Source: Actinophytocola sp.
GTDB taxonomy: Bacteria; Actinomycetota; Actinomycetes; Mycobacteriales; Pseudonocardiaceae
Assembly (NCBI GenBank): GCA_009377385.1
Contig: WHUD01000032.1
Coordinates: forward strand, 1 to 36,304
Direction: 5' to 3'
Length of the DNA stretch: 36,304 nucleotides
Each line of letters opens with the position of its first letter. Positions within the stretch are counted from its first letter, which is position 1. Below, piece after piece: positions 28,065-35,891 of this stretch. A program made the position numbers and the translations under genes. Under the pieces are notes generated by a model. It searched no databases. It was not told the DNA's origin and saw only the letters and a list, made by a program, of their open reading frames with translations.

Positions 28065-28613
28065 TCAGGCCGCCGCGTAGATCTCTTCGCTGGCGACCCT
28101 GGGCGGCGGTGAGCTGGCGCGCACGCGGCCCCATGGTTTCAACACCGACAGCGTGAACGCGATCAGCAGCAACGTCGGCGACACGATCGGTGGGAAGATC
28201 AGGTCCTCCGGCATGGTTGCCGTGGCGTCACCGGCCGCGAGCCGTCCCGCGTACTCGGCCGCGTCGCCGATGCCGGGGCGCAGCGCGAACACGATCAACG
28301 CCGACATCCCCACGTTGATGACGAGCTTGACGAGCACCCACCAGTATCGCAGGATGCCCCACTTGCTGCCGAGTCCAAGCACGATGCCGCTGGCAAGGCT
28401 GAGCAGGCTGGCCACGAGCATCGGCCAGACGGCGAACAGTTCGAGCGCGGCGAGGCTGGTGACCGCGACGCCGGTGTCGTCGGTGAGCAGCGCGGTGAAC
28501 ACCAGCACGGCGAGCACGACGTCGATGCCGAACCAGGCGCCGACCGAGATGATGTGGACAAGCAGGACACCCTTGCGGAGTCGTCCGCGCAGCCTGCGTT
28601 GTGTGGTGACCAT
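28065..28613 (-). CDS. Four-helix integral membrane protein (DUF2269-like), function unknown
   Basis: A 182-residue membrane protein with four hydrophobic segments: VLLVHIISVGAWFGIDVVLA, the MLVASLLSLASGIVLGLG region, WWVLVKLVINVGMSALIVFA and PTLLLIAFTLSVLKPWG. The N-terminus is basic (RRLRGRLRKG) and cytoplasmic. GAGGGGAG precedes ATG 28613. I recognise it as a recurrent actinobacterial hypothetical but know no function. Confidence 0.75.
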   Translation of the reverse strand: MVTTQRRLRGRLRKGVLLVHIISVGAWFGIDVVLAVLVFTALLTDDTGVAVTSLAALELFAVWPMLVASLLSLASGIVLGLGSKWGILRYWWVLVKLVINVGMSALIVFALRPGIGDAAEYAGRLAAGDATATMPEDLIFPPIVSPTLLLIAFTLSVLKPWGRVRASSPPPRVASEEIYAAA

Positions 28614-28659
28614 GGCGCTCCCCTCGATGAGTCGCTCTGGTCACTCTCGCGCTGTACGC

Positions 28660-28679
28660 GACAACAGGCATCCGTTGTC
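28660..28679. repeat. Inverted repeat GACAAC-N8-GTTGTC
   Basis: Perfect 6-bp arms at 28660-28665 and 28674-28679, about 50 bases before ATG 28613. Possible operator of the membrane protein gene; no regulator can be named. Confidence 0.35.
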
Positions 28680-28692
28680 TGACGGATTCTGC

Positions 28693-28712
28693 GCTACGTC
28701 GAGCCGCGTAGC
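28693..28712 (-). terminator. Weak hairpin after sigF
   Basis: GCTACG (28693-28698) and CGTAGC (28707-28712) form a 6-bp stem, 3 bases beyond the sigF stop. No T-run. Confidence 0.35.
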
Positions 28713-28714
28713 TC

Positions 28715-29542
28715 CTAGCCGCTTGCTTCGGACTCCTCGGCTTCGGCGTCGCTATCCAACAGGCCATGGCGCAGCTTCGCGAGGGTGCGGCTGAGCAGGC
28801 GCGATACGTGCATCTGGGAGATGCCGACGCGCTCGGCGATCTGTGTCTGCGTCAGGTTGTAGTAGAAGCGCAGCGCGATGATGTGCCGTTCCCGCTGCGG
28901 CAGCTCGCGGATGAGTGGCTCGAGCGCCTCGTGGTTCTCGACGCCCTCGATCCCGGCGTCCTGCTCGCCGATGGCCTCGCCAAGCGGCATCCCCTCGCCG
29001 TCGTTGCCGAGCGACTCGTCCAGCGAGGAGGCGTGGTAGGCCTGGCCAGCTTCGAGCCCCTCGTACACCTCGTCCTTGCTGATGCCGAGGTGCTTGGCGA
29101 TCTCCGCTGGCGTCGGCGCCCTGCCGAGTTGCTGCGCGAGCCGGGTGCTCGCCCCGGACACCGAGAGGTGCAGCTCCTTGAGCCTGCGCGGCACTCGCAT
29201 CGCCCAGCTCGCGTCGCGGAAGTGCCTGCGGACCTCGCCCATGACGGTCGGCACCGCGTAGGAGAGGAAGTCGCTGCCCTTGTCCGGCTTGAACCGGTCA
29301 ACCGCGTTGATCAGCCCGACCGTTGCGACCTGCACCAGATCCTCCTTCGGGGTGCCTCTGCCCGCGAACCGGTGCGCGATGTGCTCGGCAAGCGGAAGGT
29401 AGCCCCGTACCAGTTCGTCGCGGATGGCCTCGCGACGAAGGTCGTCCTCATCCAGGGCGGCAAGCTCGTCGAACAGCGGAACCAGGTGGTCGTACTCATG
29501 TGACGAGTGCCGCTGCTGCGATGTTGTCGCCGCCTGCCTCAC
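28715..29542 (-). CDS. sigF: RNA polymerase sigma factor SigF/SigB type
   Basis: A 275-residue group 3 sigma factor. Region 2 has LAEHIAHRFAGRGTPKEDLVQVATVGLINA with DFLSYAVPTVMGEVRRHFRD. Region 3 has WAMRVPRRLKELHLSVSG and GRAPTPAEIAKHLGISKDEV. Region 4 ends with QTQIAERVGISQMHVSRLL, nearly identical to M. tuberculosis SigF. GTG 29542 overlaps the anti-sigma stop (GTGA), so the two are translated together. It should direct transcription from GGGTA-type promoters; two such sites lie in this window. Confidence 0.93.
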   Translation of the reverse strand: MRQAATTSQQRHSSHEYDHLVPLFDELAALDEDDLRREAIRDELVRGYLPLAEHIAHRFAGRGTPKEDLVQVATVGLINAVDRFKPDKGSDFLSYAVPTVMGEVRRHFRDASWAMRVPRRLKELHLSVSGASTRLAQQLGRAPTPAEIAKHLGISKDEVYEGLEAGQAYHASSLDESLGNDGEGMPLGEAIGEQDAGIEGVENHEALEPLIRELPQRERHIIALRFYYNLTQTQIAERVGISQMHVSRLLSRTLAKLRHGLLDSDAEAEESEASG

Positions 29543-29970
29543 CGGGTGACCACCGGCCTGCGTTTGACGAACTCGATGTGCACCTGGTGTAGCGAGTCAT
29601 CCACTTGATCTGCCCAGCTCGCGACGTCGTCGGCGAGCGTGGTCAACACGCGCCAGCCGAACGTGGACTCGCTCGGCGTCACATCTTCCGTCGACGTGAT
29701 GGTCGCGGTGAACATGATGTCGTCTGCGCCGATGGTGAACCGGCACGACAGCACCGAACCGGCGACGGCATGGGTGATCAGCGAGGAGCATGCCTCGTCG
29801 ACGGCAAGCTCAAGATCGGAGATCGCGTCGACGTCGAAGTCGGCACGCATAGCGATGTTCACGGCTACAGCGCGAACGATCGGCAGATGAACCAAGTTCG
29901 CGCCGAGGCGCATTTCGATGTCATCCTTCGCGCCAATCTCACTACTGGCGCGTTGCTGCGGATCTGTCAC
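29539..29970 (-). CDS. usfX: Anti-sigma factor, UsfX/RsbW type
   Basis: A 143-residue GHKL-fold protein with the N-box AISDLELAVDEACSSLI (about residues 50-65) and the C-terminal STFGWRVLTTLADDVASWAD, the same order as mycobacterial UsfX. The classic G1 box (D-x-G-x-G) of B. subtilis RsbW is not visible, as in UsfX, so kinase activity is uncertain. It would bind and block SigF until released by an anti-anti-sigma protein; none is encoded in the window. GTG 29970 is the start in the open frame, with a poor ribosome site. Confidence 0.85.
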   Translation of the reverse strand: MTDPQQRASSEIGAKDDIEMRLGANLVHLPIVRAVAVNIAMRADFDVDAISDLELAVDEACSSLITHAVAGSVLSCRFTIGADDIMFTATITSTEDVTPSESTFGWRVLTTLADDVASWADQVDDSLHQVHIEFVKRRPVVTR

Positions 29971-30087
29971 TTTTCACCACGTTCTTCGACGACTGCGGGC
30001 CCGCCGCGAGTATCGCTGCTCTCGCGACCACTCTGCCGTGCGACGGCCCGTTCCGCAGCGGCTGGCCACTCGCACGGCTAAGCCTGA

Positions 30088-30113
30088 GTACCCACCCCGA
30101 TGCCCGTTCAATC
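30088..30113 (-). promoter_or_regulatory. SigF-type promoter of usfX-sigF
   Basis: Minus-strand GATT (plus 30110-30113), a 16-base spacer and GGGTAC (plus 30088-30093) fit the GNNT/GGGTAC stress-sigma consensus. Transcription would start about 110 bases before the usfX GTG. This would make sigF self-activating, as known for mycobacterial usfX-sigF. Confidence 0.6.
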
Positions 30114-30182
30114 CTGGTGCGATCGGCACGTTTCGCGTGAGGGGTGCACCACGTCCGCTTCGCGGCACCAGCAAGATCGGCC

Positions 30183-30188
30183 TAGCCT
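30183..30188 (+). promoter_or_regulatory. -10 element for a leaderless TSUP mRNA
   Basis: TAGCCT ends 6 bases before GTG 30195, and no ribosome-binding site precedes that GTG. The spacing is that of actinobacterial leaderless transcripts. No clear -35 box. Confidence 0.45.
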
Positions 30189-30194
30189 GCAACG

Positions 30195-30950
30195 GTGACC
30201 TGGTGGCATGCGGTGGTGATCTCGGCGGTCGGCATCTGGGCAGGCATGATCAACACCGTGGTCGGCTCCGGCACACTGGTCACCTTTCCCGTGCTGATCA
30301 CGCTCGGCTACCCGCCGGTCACGGCCACGACGTCCAACGCCATCGGGCTCGTCCCCGGCGCCATCAGCGGCTCCATCGGCTACCGGGAGGAGCTCAGGGG
30401 CCAGGCGCGCAGGGTCACGCGGCTCGCCGTTGGGTCCGTCGTCGGCGCCGTGTGCGGCGCGGTGCTCCTGCTCGCGCTGCCCCCTGACACCTTCGAGACC
30501 GTCGTGCCGTGGCTGATCGGCCTCGCGCTGGTCCTGGTGCTCGCTCAGCCCAAGGTCAGCGGTTGGGTGCTACGGCGCAGCAGCAACGCCGACGGACATG
30601 GCGGGCCCATCCTGTTCGTGCTGGTGCTGCTGATCGGTGTCTACGGCGGCTACTTCACCGCAGCGCAGGGCGTGATGCTGATGGCGGTGCTCGGCATGTT
30701 CCTGAACGAGCCGTTGCAGCGGCTCAACGGCGTTAAGAACGTGCTCGCCGCGATCGTCAATACTGTCGCCGGGGTTGTCTACTCCTTTCAAGCTCCGGTG
30801 AGCTGGCCGGTGATCGGCCTGCTCGCGGTCAGTTCCACGGTCGGCGGCCTGATCGGTGCGAAGGTCGGCCGCAAACTCCCGCCGCGCGTGCTGCGCGCCT
30901 TCATCGTGCTTATCGCCGCCGTCGCCATCGTCAAGCTGGTCCTCGACTGA
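30195..30950 (+). CDS. TSUP (TauE/SafE) family membrane permease
   Basis: A 251-residue permease with about eight membrane segments and the internal repeat of the TSUP family: AGMINTVVGSGTLVTFPVLI and SNAIGLVPGAISGSIGYREE in the first half, YGGYFTAAQGVMLMAVLGMF and RLNGVKNVLAAIVNTVAGVV in the second. TSUP proteins move sulfite, sulfoacetate or other small organic anions, usually outward; the substrate here is unknown. GTG 30195 is the only plausible start and lacks a Shine-Dalgarno sequence. Confidence 0.9.
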   Translation: MTWWHAVVISAVGIWAGMINTVVGSGTLVTFPVLITLGYPPVTATTSNAIGLVPGAISGSIGYREELRGQARRVTRLAVGSVVGAVCGAVLLLALPPDTFETVVPWLIGLALVLVLAQPKVSGWVLRRSSNADGHGGPILFVLVLLIGVYGGYFTAAQGVMLMAVLGMFLNEPLQRLNGVKNVLAAIVNTVAGVVYSFQAPVSWPVIGLLAVSSTVGGLIGAKVGRKLPPRVLRAFIVLIAAVAIVKLVLD

Positions 30951-30960
30951 CACGCCCTTA

Positions 30961-31005
30961 GCTGGCCTCCGAGGCTGACGCTGCCTCGGCTGGCCTTCGA
31001 GGCTG
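30961..31005. repeat. Direct repeat of GCTGGCCTYCGAGGCTG
   Basis: A 17-bp unit occurs at 30961-30977 and 30989-31005 with one mismatch (C/T). It lies just after the TSUP stop and before the hairpin at 31013. Confidence 0.6.
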
Positions 31006-31012
31006 GCCTGTT

Positions 31013-31041
31013 CGGGGTGGCACCGGCGACGTGCCACCCCG
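31013..31041. terminator. Bidirectional hairpin terminator between TSUP and hisC-like genes
   Basis: CGGGGTGGCAC (31013-31023) pairs perfectly with GTGCCACCCCG (31031-31041), an 11-bp GC-rich stem with loop CGGCGAC. It sits between convergent genes and can serve both. No T-run. Confidence 0.75.
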
Positions 31042-31048
31042 GCCACGG

Positions 31049-32101
31049 TCAGCGCGAGAACGATGCCGCGGCAGCGATCAGGGTGTCGTTCTCCTCCGGC
31101 GTGCCGATGGTGACCCGTACGCCGTCACCGACGAAGGGCCGCACGACCAGCTTGCTCTCCAGCGCATGCTCCGCGAAGTCGGCCGTACGGTCACCGAGCG
31201 GCAGCCACACGAAGTTCGCCTGGGATTCCGGGACGTCGTAGCCAGCCGCGCGCAGGCCATCGCGCACTCGTTCCCGCTCCGCGACCAGCTCGACGCACCG
31301 GGCGAGCAGTTCCTTCTCCGCGTCGAGCGAGGCCAGCGCCGCCGCCTGGGCGACCGAGTTGACGCTGAACGCCACATACACCTTGCGGGTCGCGGACACG
31401 ACGGTCTCGTTCGAGATGAGGTAGCCGACGCGCAGCCCGGCCAGCCCGTATGCCTTGGAGAACGTACGCAGCACAGCGACGTTGTCCCTGCCGGGAAGCA
31501 GGCTGAGCCCGTCCGGCACGTCCGGGTCGGTCACGTACTCCCGGTACGCCTCGTCCAGCACGACCAGCACGTCGTCCGGCATCGTGTCCAGGAAGCGTTC
31601 GAGCGCGTCGCGGCGCACCGCCGTGCCGGTGGGGTTGTTCGGGTTGCACACGAATACGATCCGGGTCTTCTGCGTGATCGCGGCGGCCATGGCGTCGAGG
31701 TCGTGGGTGTAGGTGTCGTCGAGCGGCACGGTGATCTGGTTCGCGCAGGCGACCTGGGTGACGATCGGGTACGCCTCGAACGAGCGCCAGGCGAACAGCA
31801 CCTCGTCCCCCGGTGCGCAGAACGCCTGGATGAGCTGCTGGCACAGCGAGACAGAGCCGCAGCCAATCGCGACCTGGTCCTGACTCACGCCCAGCTTCGA
31901 CGCGAGCCGCTCGACGAGCGCGAATGCCCCCATGTCGGGATAGCGGTTGACCGACTTCGCTGCGTCGGCGATGACATCGAGCACGCTGGGCAGTGGTCCC
32001 AACGGGACTTCGTTGCTTGCCAGTTTGATGGCGCCAGGGATGGAACGCCCCGGCACGTAGGCCGGCAGCGAGTCGAGATCGGCGCGCGGCGAGACGGGCA
32101 T
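31049..32101 (-). CDS. HisC/Pat-type aminotransferase (histidinol-phosphate or aromatic amino acid)
   Basis: A 350-residue PLP enzyme of fold type I: GAIKLASNEVPLGPLPSV, YPDMGAFALVERLA, IGCGSVSLCQQLIQAF, FVCNPNNPTGTAV, DEAYREYV, the PLP lysine in LRTFSKAYGLAGLRVGY, and QANFVWLPLG near the end. It is very close to the mycobacterial aminotransferase called HisC2 or Pat (Rv3772), which favours phenylalanine-type substrates over the HisC of the his operon. No other his genes are near. AGGAG lies 8 bases before ATG 32101. Confidence 0.88.
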   Translation of the reverse strand: MPVSPRADLDSLPAYVPGRSIPGAIKLASNEVPLGPLPSVLDVIADAAKSVNRYPDMGAFALVERLASKLGVSQDQVAIGCGSVSLCQQLIQAFCAPGDEVLFAWRSFEAYPIVTQVACANQITVPLDDTYTHDLDAMAAAITQKTRIVFVCNPNNPTGTAVRRDALERFLDTMPDDVLVVLDEAYREYVTDPDVPDGLSLLPGRDNVAVLRTFSKAYGLAGLRVGYLISNETVVSATRKVYVAFSVNSVAQAAALASLDAEKELLARCVELVAERERVRDGLRAAGYDVPESQANFVWLPLGDRTADFAEHALESKLVVRPFVGDGVRVTIGTPEENDTLIAAAASFSR

Positions 32102-32243
32102 AAGTCAGCTCCTGGTCGATCCGGTGCTCATGGCACCTCGGTCGTGCGTGGGTCCCACGCGAGGTACGGCGTCGAGGTTAGCGGGTTTCCTGGCGAGTGC
32201 ATCGGGCAAATCTCGCTTAACCGGCTCACGCGGCTGAATTGGC

Positions 32244-32296
32244 CCGCGAGTGGTTCCATTCGCGGGGCAATTCCCCTCCTGAGTACCCACTCGCGG
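32244..32296. repeat. Nested inverted repeat in the divergent hisC-like/aacS gap
   Basis: CCGCGAGTGG (32244-32253) and CCACTCGCGG (32287-32296) are perfect 10-bp arms. Within the 33-base loop, GGGG (32264-32267) and CCCC (32273-32276) form a second small hairpin. On the minus strand the segment reads GGGTAC at plus 32283-32288, but without a matching -35 box. The remaining part of the 240-base gap (32102-32341) holds only the two ribosome sites. Confidence 0.65.
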
Positions 32297-32341
32297 CGGC
32301 GGGTCTGGCGCGCGTCGGCGGGCATGGGCTAGGAAGGGTGC

Positions 32342-34366
32342 ATGACACCGCAGTCCCATCCCCACGTTGATGCCCCGGAAGTGTTGTGGCGACCTGACGC
32401 GGGCCACGTCGCGGACACCGCCATCGAGCGGTTCCGCCAGTGGCTGCGTGATGCCAAGAACGTGCAGGTCAGCGACTACGACCAGCTGTGGGAGTGGTCG
32501 GTGGCCGAGCTCGATGCGTTCTGGAGCGCGACGGCCGAGTTCTGCGGTGTGCGCTGGCACGAACGGCCGACGGTGGTGACAGAAGGCGAGCGAATGCCCG
32601 GCGTGCACTGGTTCCCCGGCGGCACGCTGAACTACGCCGAGCACGCGCTGTCTGGTGGCGTCGCTGGTGCCGAGAAACGGGACGACGACCTCGCGGTGGT
32701 CTTCCATCGGGAAGACGGCCGCACCACGCAGCTCACCTACGGGCAGCTGCGTTCGCAGGTCGCCTGCGCGCGGGCGGCATTGTCCTCGCTGGGCGTCGGC
32801 ATGGGCGATCGGGTGGTGGCGCTCGCGCCGAACTGCCCGCAGGCGCTGGTCGCGTTCCTCGCTGCGTCGAGCCTCGGCGCGGTGTGGTCGTCCTGCTCGC
32901 CGGACTTTGGGGTGCGGGCGATCGCCGACCGGTTCACCCAGATCGAGCCGAAGGTGCTCGTCGCGGTGGACGGCTATATGTATGGCGGGCGGACATTCGA
33001 CATCACCGGCACGGTGCGGGAACTGCGAGCGGAGATGCCCTCGCTGAACGGGACCGTGCTGATCGACTACGCGGGCACCGGCAGCGTCGCGGACACATAC
33101 GACTGGGACGTGCTGCTCGCGCAGCACGACGGCGCGCCACTCACGTTCGACCCGGTGCCGTTCGAGCATCCGTTGTGGGTGCTGTACTCCTCGGGCACTA
33201 CCGGGCTGCCGAAGGGCATCGTGCAGGGGCACGGCGGGATCACGCTGGAGCACATGAAGTCGTTGTCGTTGCAGATGGACCTGGGGCCTGGTGAGCGGTT
33301 CTTCTGGTTCACCACAACCGGCTGGATGATGTGGAACCTCCTGATCTCCGGTTTGCTGGTCGGATCGACGGTCGTGCTCTACGACGGCAGCCCCGGCTAC
33401 CCGGACCTCGGTGCGCTGTGGCGGTTGGCCGAGCAGCATCGCGTCACCTACTTCGGTGTCTCGGCGCCGTACATCCAGCAGTGCCTCAAGCAGCGGCTGC
33501 GGCCAGCGGCGGAGCACGACCTGTCCGCGCTGCGGGCGGTGGGTTCGACCGGCGCGCCGCTGAGTGTCGAGGGATTCCGGTGGATCATCGACGAACTCGG
33601 CAGAGACGAGCACGGACGTCCGGTGCAGATCTGCTCTGTGTCCGGCGGGACCGATGTGTGCACGGCGTTCGTGGGGGCTTCTCCGGACGTGCCGGTGTGG
33701 CTCGGCGAGCTGTCCTGCCGCGCCCTCGGTGCCGCTGTCACCGCCTTCGATGAGGATGGGAAGGTGGTCGTTGAGCATGTCGGTGAGCTAGTGATCACCA
33801 AGCCGATGCCGTCGATGCCGGTGTTCTTCTGGAACGATCCCGACGGCTCGCGGCTGCGTTCGGCCTACTTCGAAGACTTTCCCGGCGTGTGGCGGCACGG
33901 CGACTGGATCCGCATCACCTCGCGCGGGTCGTCGGTGATCTATGGCCGTAGTGACTCGACGCTGAACCGGGGCGGGGTACGGATGGGCACCGCCGAGTTC
34001 TATCGCGTGGTCGAGGGGCGCGATGAGATCGCGGACTCCCTGGTGATCGACACCACCCGTGTCGGTGAGGACGAGGGCAAGCTGCTGTGCTTCGTCGTGA
34101 TGGCCCCGGGGTCGTCGCTTGCCGACGTCGAGCCCGACCTGCGCAAGGAGCTGCGCTCGGCGCTTTCGCCCCGGCACGTGCCTGACGAGTTCATCGAGGT
34201 CAGCGAGGTTCCGCGCACGCTCAACGGCAAGAAGTGCGAGGTGCCAGTGAAGAGGATCCTCAGCGGTGTGCGGCCCGAGAAGGCTGTCTCGGCCGACGCG
34301 CTGGCCAACCCGAAGGCCCTTGAGCCGTTCATCGCTAGGGCATCAGAGGCTGCCGCCGCGCGCTGA
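32342..34366 (+). CDS. Acetoacetyl-CoA synthetase (acetoacetate--CoA ligase)
   Basis: A 674-residue ANL ligase, the normal length for AacS. The N-terminal AacS domain reads LWEWSVAELDAFWSATAEFC and HWFPGGTLNYAEHAL. LGAVWSSCSPDFGVRAIADR, the P-loop VLYSSGTTGLPKGIVQGHGG, FFWFTTTGWMMWNLLISGLL and SVSGGTDVCTAF follow, and the C-terminal VPRTLNGKKCEVPVKRIL carries the catalytic lysine. It converts acetoacetate to acetoacetyl-CoA in the cytosol. AGGAAGG at 32331-32337 serves ATG 32342. Monocistronic. Confidence 0.93.
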   Translation: MTPQSHPHVDAPEVLWRPDAGHVADTAIERFRQWLRDAKNVQVSDYDQLWEWSVAELDAFWSATAEFCGVRWHERPTVVTEGERMPGVHWFPGGTLNYAEHALSGGVAGAEKRDDDLAVVFHREDGRTTQLTYGQLRSQVACARAALSSLGVGMGDRVVALAPNCPQALVAFLAASSLGAVWSSCSPDFGVRAIADRFTQIEPKVLVAVDGYMYGGRTFDITGTVRELRAEMPSLNGTVLIDYAGTGSVADTYDWDVLLAQHDGAPLTFDPVPFEHPLWVLYSSGTTGLPKGIVQGHGGITLEHMKSLSLQMDLGPGERFFWFTTTGWMMWNLLISGLLVGSTVVLYDGSPGYPDLGALWRLAEQHRVTYFGVSAPYIQQCLKQRLRPAAEHDLSALRAVGSTGAPLSVEGFRWIIDELGRDEHGRPVQICSVSGGTDVCTAFVGASPDVPVWLGELSCRALGAAVTAFDEDGKVVVEHVGELVITKPMPSMPVFFWNDPDGSRLRSAYFEDFPGVWRHGDWIRITSRGSSVIYGRSDSTLNRGGVRMGTAEFYRVVEGRDEIADSLVIDTTRVGEDEGKLLCFVVMAPGSSLADVEPDLRKELRSALSPRHVPDEFIEVSEVPRTLNGKKCEVPVKRILSGVRPEKAVSADALANPKALEPFIARASEAAAAR

Positions 34367-34395
34367 CAAGGTGTGGTGAACGAGGCATTCGCGCT

Positions 34396-34436
34396 GCGTT
34401 GAGCAAGGAGAAAGGCGCTTATCCTGCGCTCAATGC
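34396..34436 (+). terminator. Possible terminator after the acetoacetyl-CoA synthetase gene
   Basis: GCGTTGAGC (34396-34404) pairs with GCTCAATGC (34428-34436), a 9-bp stem with one G-U pair and a 23-base loop, 30 bases after the stop codon. The large loop makes it uncertain. Nothing else is seen between 34437 and the tRNA at 34530 apart from a weak TTGGTC (34481-34486) that could be a tRNA promoter element. Confidence 0.4.
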
Positions 34437-34529
34437 AGGGGACGCGCTGTGGGTCACACCCCTGGCAGGGGGCCGTAGCGTTGGTCAAGAGCGGACATGT
34501 AATGTAGTGGCTCACTGGCCAACCGCCTG

Positions 34530-34619
34530 GGAGGCTTCGCCTAGTCTGGTCTATGGCGCCGCACTGCTAATGCGGTTGGGGGCAACACCCCCTCGCGGGT
34601 TCGAATCCCGCAGCCTCCG
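34530..34619 (+). tRNA. tRNA-Ser (anticodon GCU)
   Basis: A 90-base class II tRNA. Acceptor GGAGGCT (34530-34536) pairs with AGCCTCC (34612-34618), discriminator G. The anticodon loop ACTGCTAAT contains GCT, with stem CCGCA/TGCGG. A long variable arm (TGGGGGCAACACCCCC) and the T-loop GGTTCGAATCCC are present. CCA is not encoded. Confidence 0.95.
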
Positions 34620-34646
34620 CTGTAGCTTGAGCCGATCAGTACCCGG

Positions 34647-34677
34647 TTGCTGGCCGGTTCGAGTGACCAGATAGCCT
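34647..34677 (+). promoter_or_regulatory. Possible promoter of tRNA-Arg
   Basis: TTGCTG (34647-34652), a 19-base spacer and TAGCCT (34672-34677), giving a start about 16 bases before the mature tRNA. The spacer is long; the -10 is the better half. Confidence 0.4.
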
Positions 34678-34699
34678 ACTGGCTGAACAAACTGAACAA

Positions 34700-34772
34700 G
34701 CGCCCCTAGCTCAACGGATAGAGCATCTGACTACGGATCAGAAGGTTGGGGGTTCGAATCCCTCGGGGCGCG
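34700..34772 (+). tRNA. tRNA-Arg (anticodon ACG)
   Basis: A 73-base tRNA. Acceptor GCGCCCC (34700-34706) pairs with GGGGCGC (34765-34771), discriminator G. D-arm AGCTCAACGGATAGAGC, anticodon stem CTGA/TCAG around CTACGGA with ACG (read as ICG), T-loop GGTTCGAATCC. CCA is not encoded. Confidence 0.95.
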
Positions 34773-34782
34773 CACTTGTGAT

Positions 34783-34837
34783 CACGGCAAACGCCCCGCT
34801 GACCAGCCTCAATCCGGTCAGCGGGGCGTTTGCCGTG
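34783..34837 (+). terminator. Very long perfect hairpin after tRNA-Arg
   Basis: Arms 34783-34804 and 34816-34837 are perfectly complementary over 22 bp (CACGGCAAACGCCCC... and its complement), with an 11-base loop AGCCTCAATCC. It begins 10 bases after the tRNA. It should terminate the tRNA transcript strongly. The 160 bases that follow to the next gene hold only a TAGCCT (34956-34961) and an AAGGGG ribosome site. Confidence 0.8.
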
Positions 34838-34997
34838 AGGCGGCTGTATGCGGCCGTGTGCGGTCCCATGCGGCTGGCTGTGGGCCATTTGTGGGCCGGG
34901 CAGGTGCGACGTGCCAAGCCCGCGAGAACCCATGCCAGGCTTGGTGTCTGGCCCTTAGCCTGGATCCGTACGGCTGGCGGAAGGGGAATCTAGGTAT

Positions 34998-35891
34998 ATG
35001 ACGACCGCACCGCGGTTCGACGCTCACACGACCCGAGCAACCCTTGAGGTCGCCTGCAAGCATGGCGGACTCGACGCTCACGGCGCGGAGCTTGTCCGCA
35101 TGGGCGAGAACGCTATGTACCGGTTGGCGACGGGCAACATTATGGCCCGTGTTGGCCGCTCCGTTGAGGCGAGCCGGAAAGAGTTACACGTTGCCGACTG
35201 GCTCGGGGACCATCGTTTCCCCGCCGCTCGGCTCGCAGAGGTGCCACAGCCGGTCGCTGATCGCGATGTCGCGGTGACGTTCTGGGAGTTCATCGAGAGT
35301 TGCGAGCCGCCCGCACGCTCGGCCGAGCTTGGCGCTGTCCTGAGGGACCTGCATTCTCTTCCTGCTCCTAGGTTCTCGTTGCCTGACTTTCAGCCGATGC
35401 CGAAGGTGGATGATCGGCTCGCAAAGGTCGGGCCGTCGTTGCCCTCACGGGAGCTAGAATTCTTGGCGCACCGGAAACAGGATCTCGAAGAACAGTTTCA
35501 GTCACTTGATTTCGAGCTTGAGGTCGGCCCGATCCACGGTGACGCGCACAGGTCAAACCTGCTACGGGACTGCACTACGGGTCAAGTGAGGCTTATCGAT
35601 TTCGAAGACTTCTGCGTTGGACCTCGTGAATGGGACTTGTGCGTGGAAGCTGTCGGCTACTGGGCGCTTAACTGGATCAGCGATGCTGATTACGAAAGCT
35701 ACGTTGAGGCGTGCGGTTTCGATGCGTTGTCGTGGCCCGGTTTCAAAGTTGTCAGGGCGATTCGCGAGCTGAACATGACGACGTGGCTGGCGCAAATGCT
35801 CGGTCAGTCGTCAGAAGTCGATGCCGAGGTGATGCGTCGTATCCGCGACCTACGGAACGAGGATGTTCCCCGTGACTGGCGACCGTTCTAG
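34998..35891 (+). CDS. Phosphotransferase-family (APH-like kinase) protein
   Basis: A 297-residue protein of the aminoglycoside phosphotransferase/choline kinase-like fold. MGENAMYRLATGNIMARVGR is a divergent nucleotide-binding N-lobe, the catalytic loop is GPIHGDAHRSNLL (H-G-D-x-H-x-x-N) and the metal-binding site is LIDFEDFCVGPREWDL. Members phosphorylate antibiotics, sugars or small alcohols; nothing here points to a resistance role. Codon usage is visibly less GC3-biased than upstream genes. Its last 42 bases overlap the convergent regulator gene. Confidence 0.8.
   Translation: MTTAPRFDAHTTRATLEVACKHGGLDAHGAELVRMGENAMYRLATGNIMARVGRSVEASRKELHVADWLGDHRFPAARLAEVPQPVADRDVAVTFWEFIESCEPPARSAELGAVLRDLHSLPAPRFSLPDFQPMPKVDDRLAKVGPSLPSRELEFLAHRKQDLEEQFQSLDFELEVGPIHGDAHRSNLLRDCTTGQVRLIDFEDFCVGPREWDLCVEAVGYWALNWISDADYESYVEACGFDALSWPGFKVVRAIRELNMTTWLAQMLGQSSEVDAEVMRRIRDLRNEDVPRDWRPF

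Noticed and set aside
32283-32288. SigF-type promoter for the hisC-like gene
   Set aside because: The GGGTAC is there on the minus strand, but no GNNT box lies 14-17 bases ahead, and it is part of the inverted repeat.
32128-32325. 65-codon minus-strand frame in the hisC-like/aacS gap
   Set aside because: No ribosome site, and it runs through the nested inverted repeat. The peptide resembles nothing I recognise.
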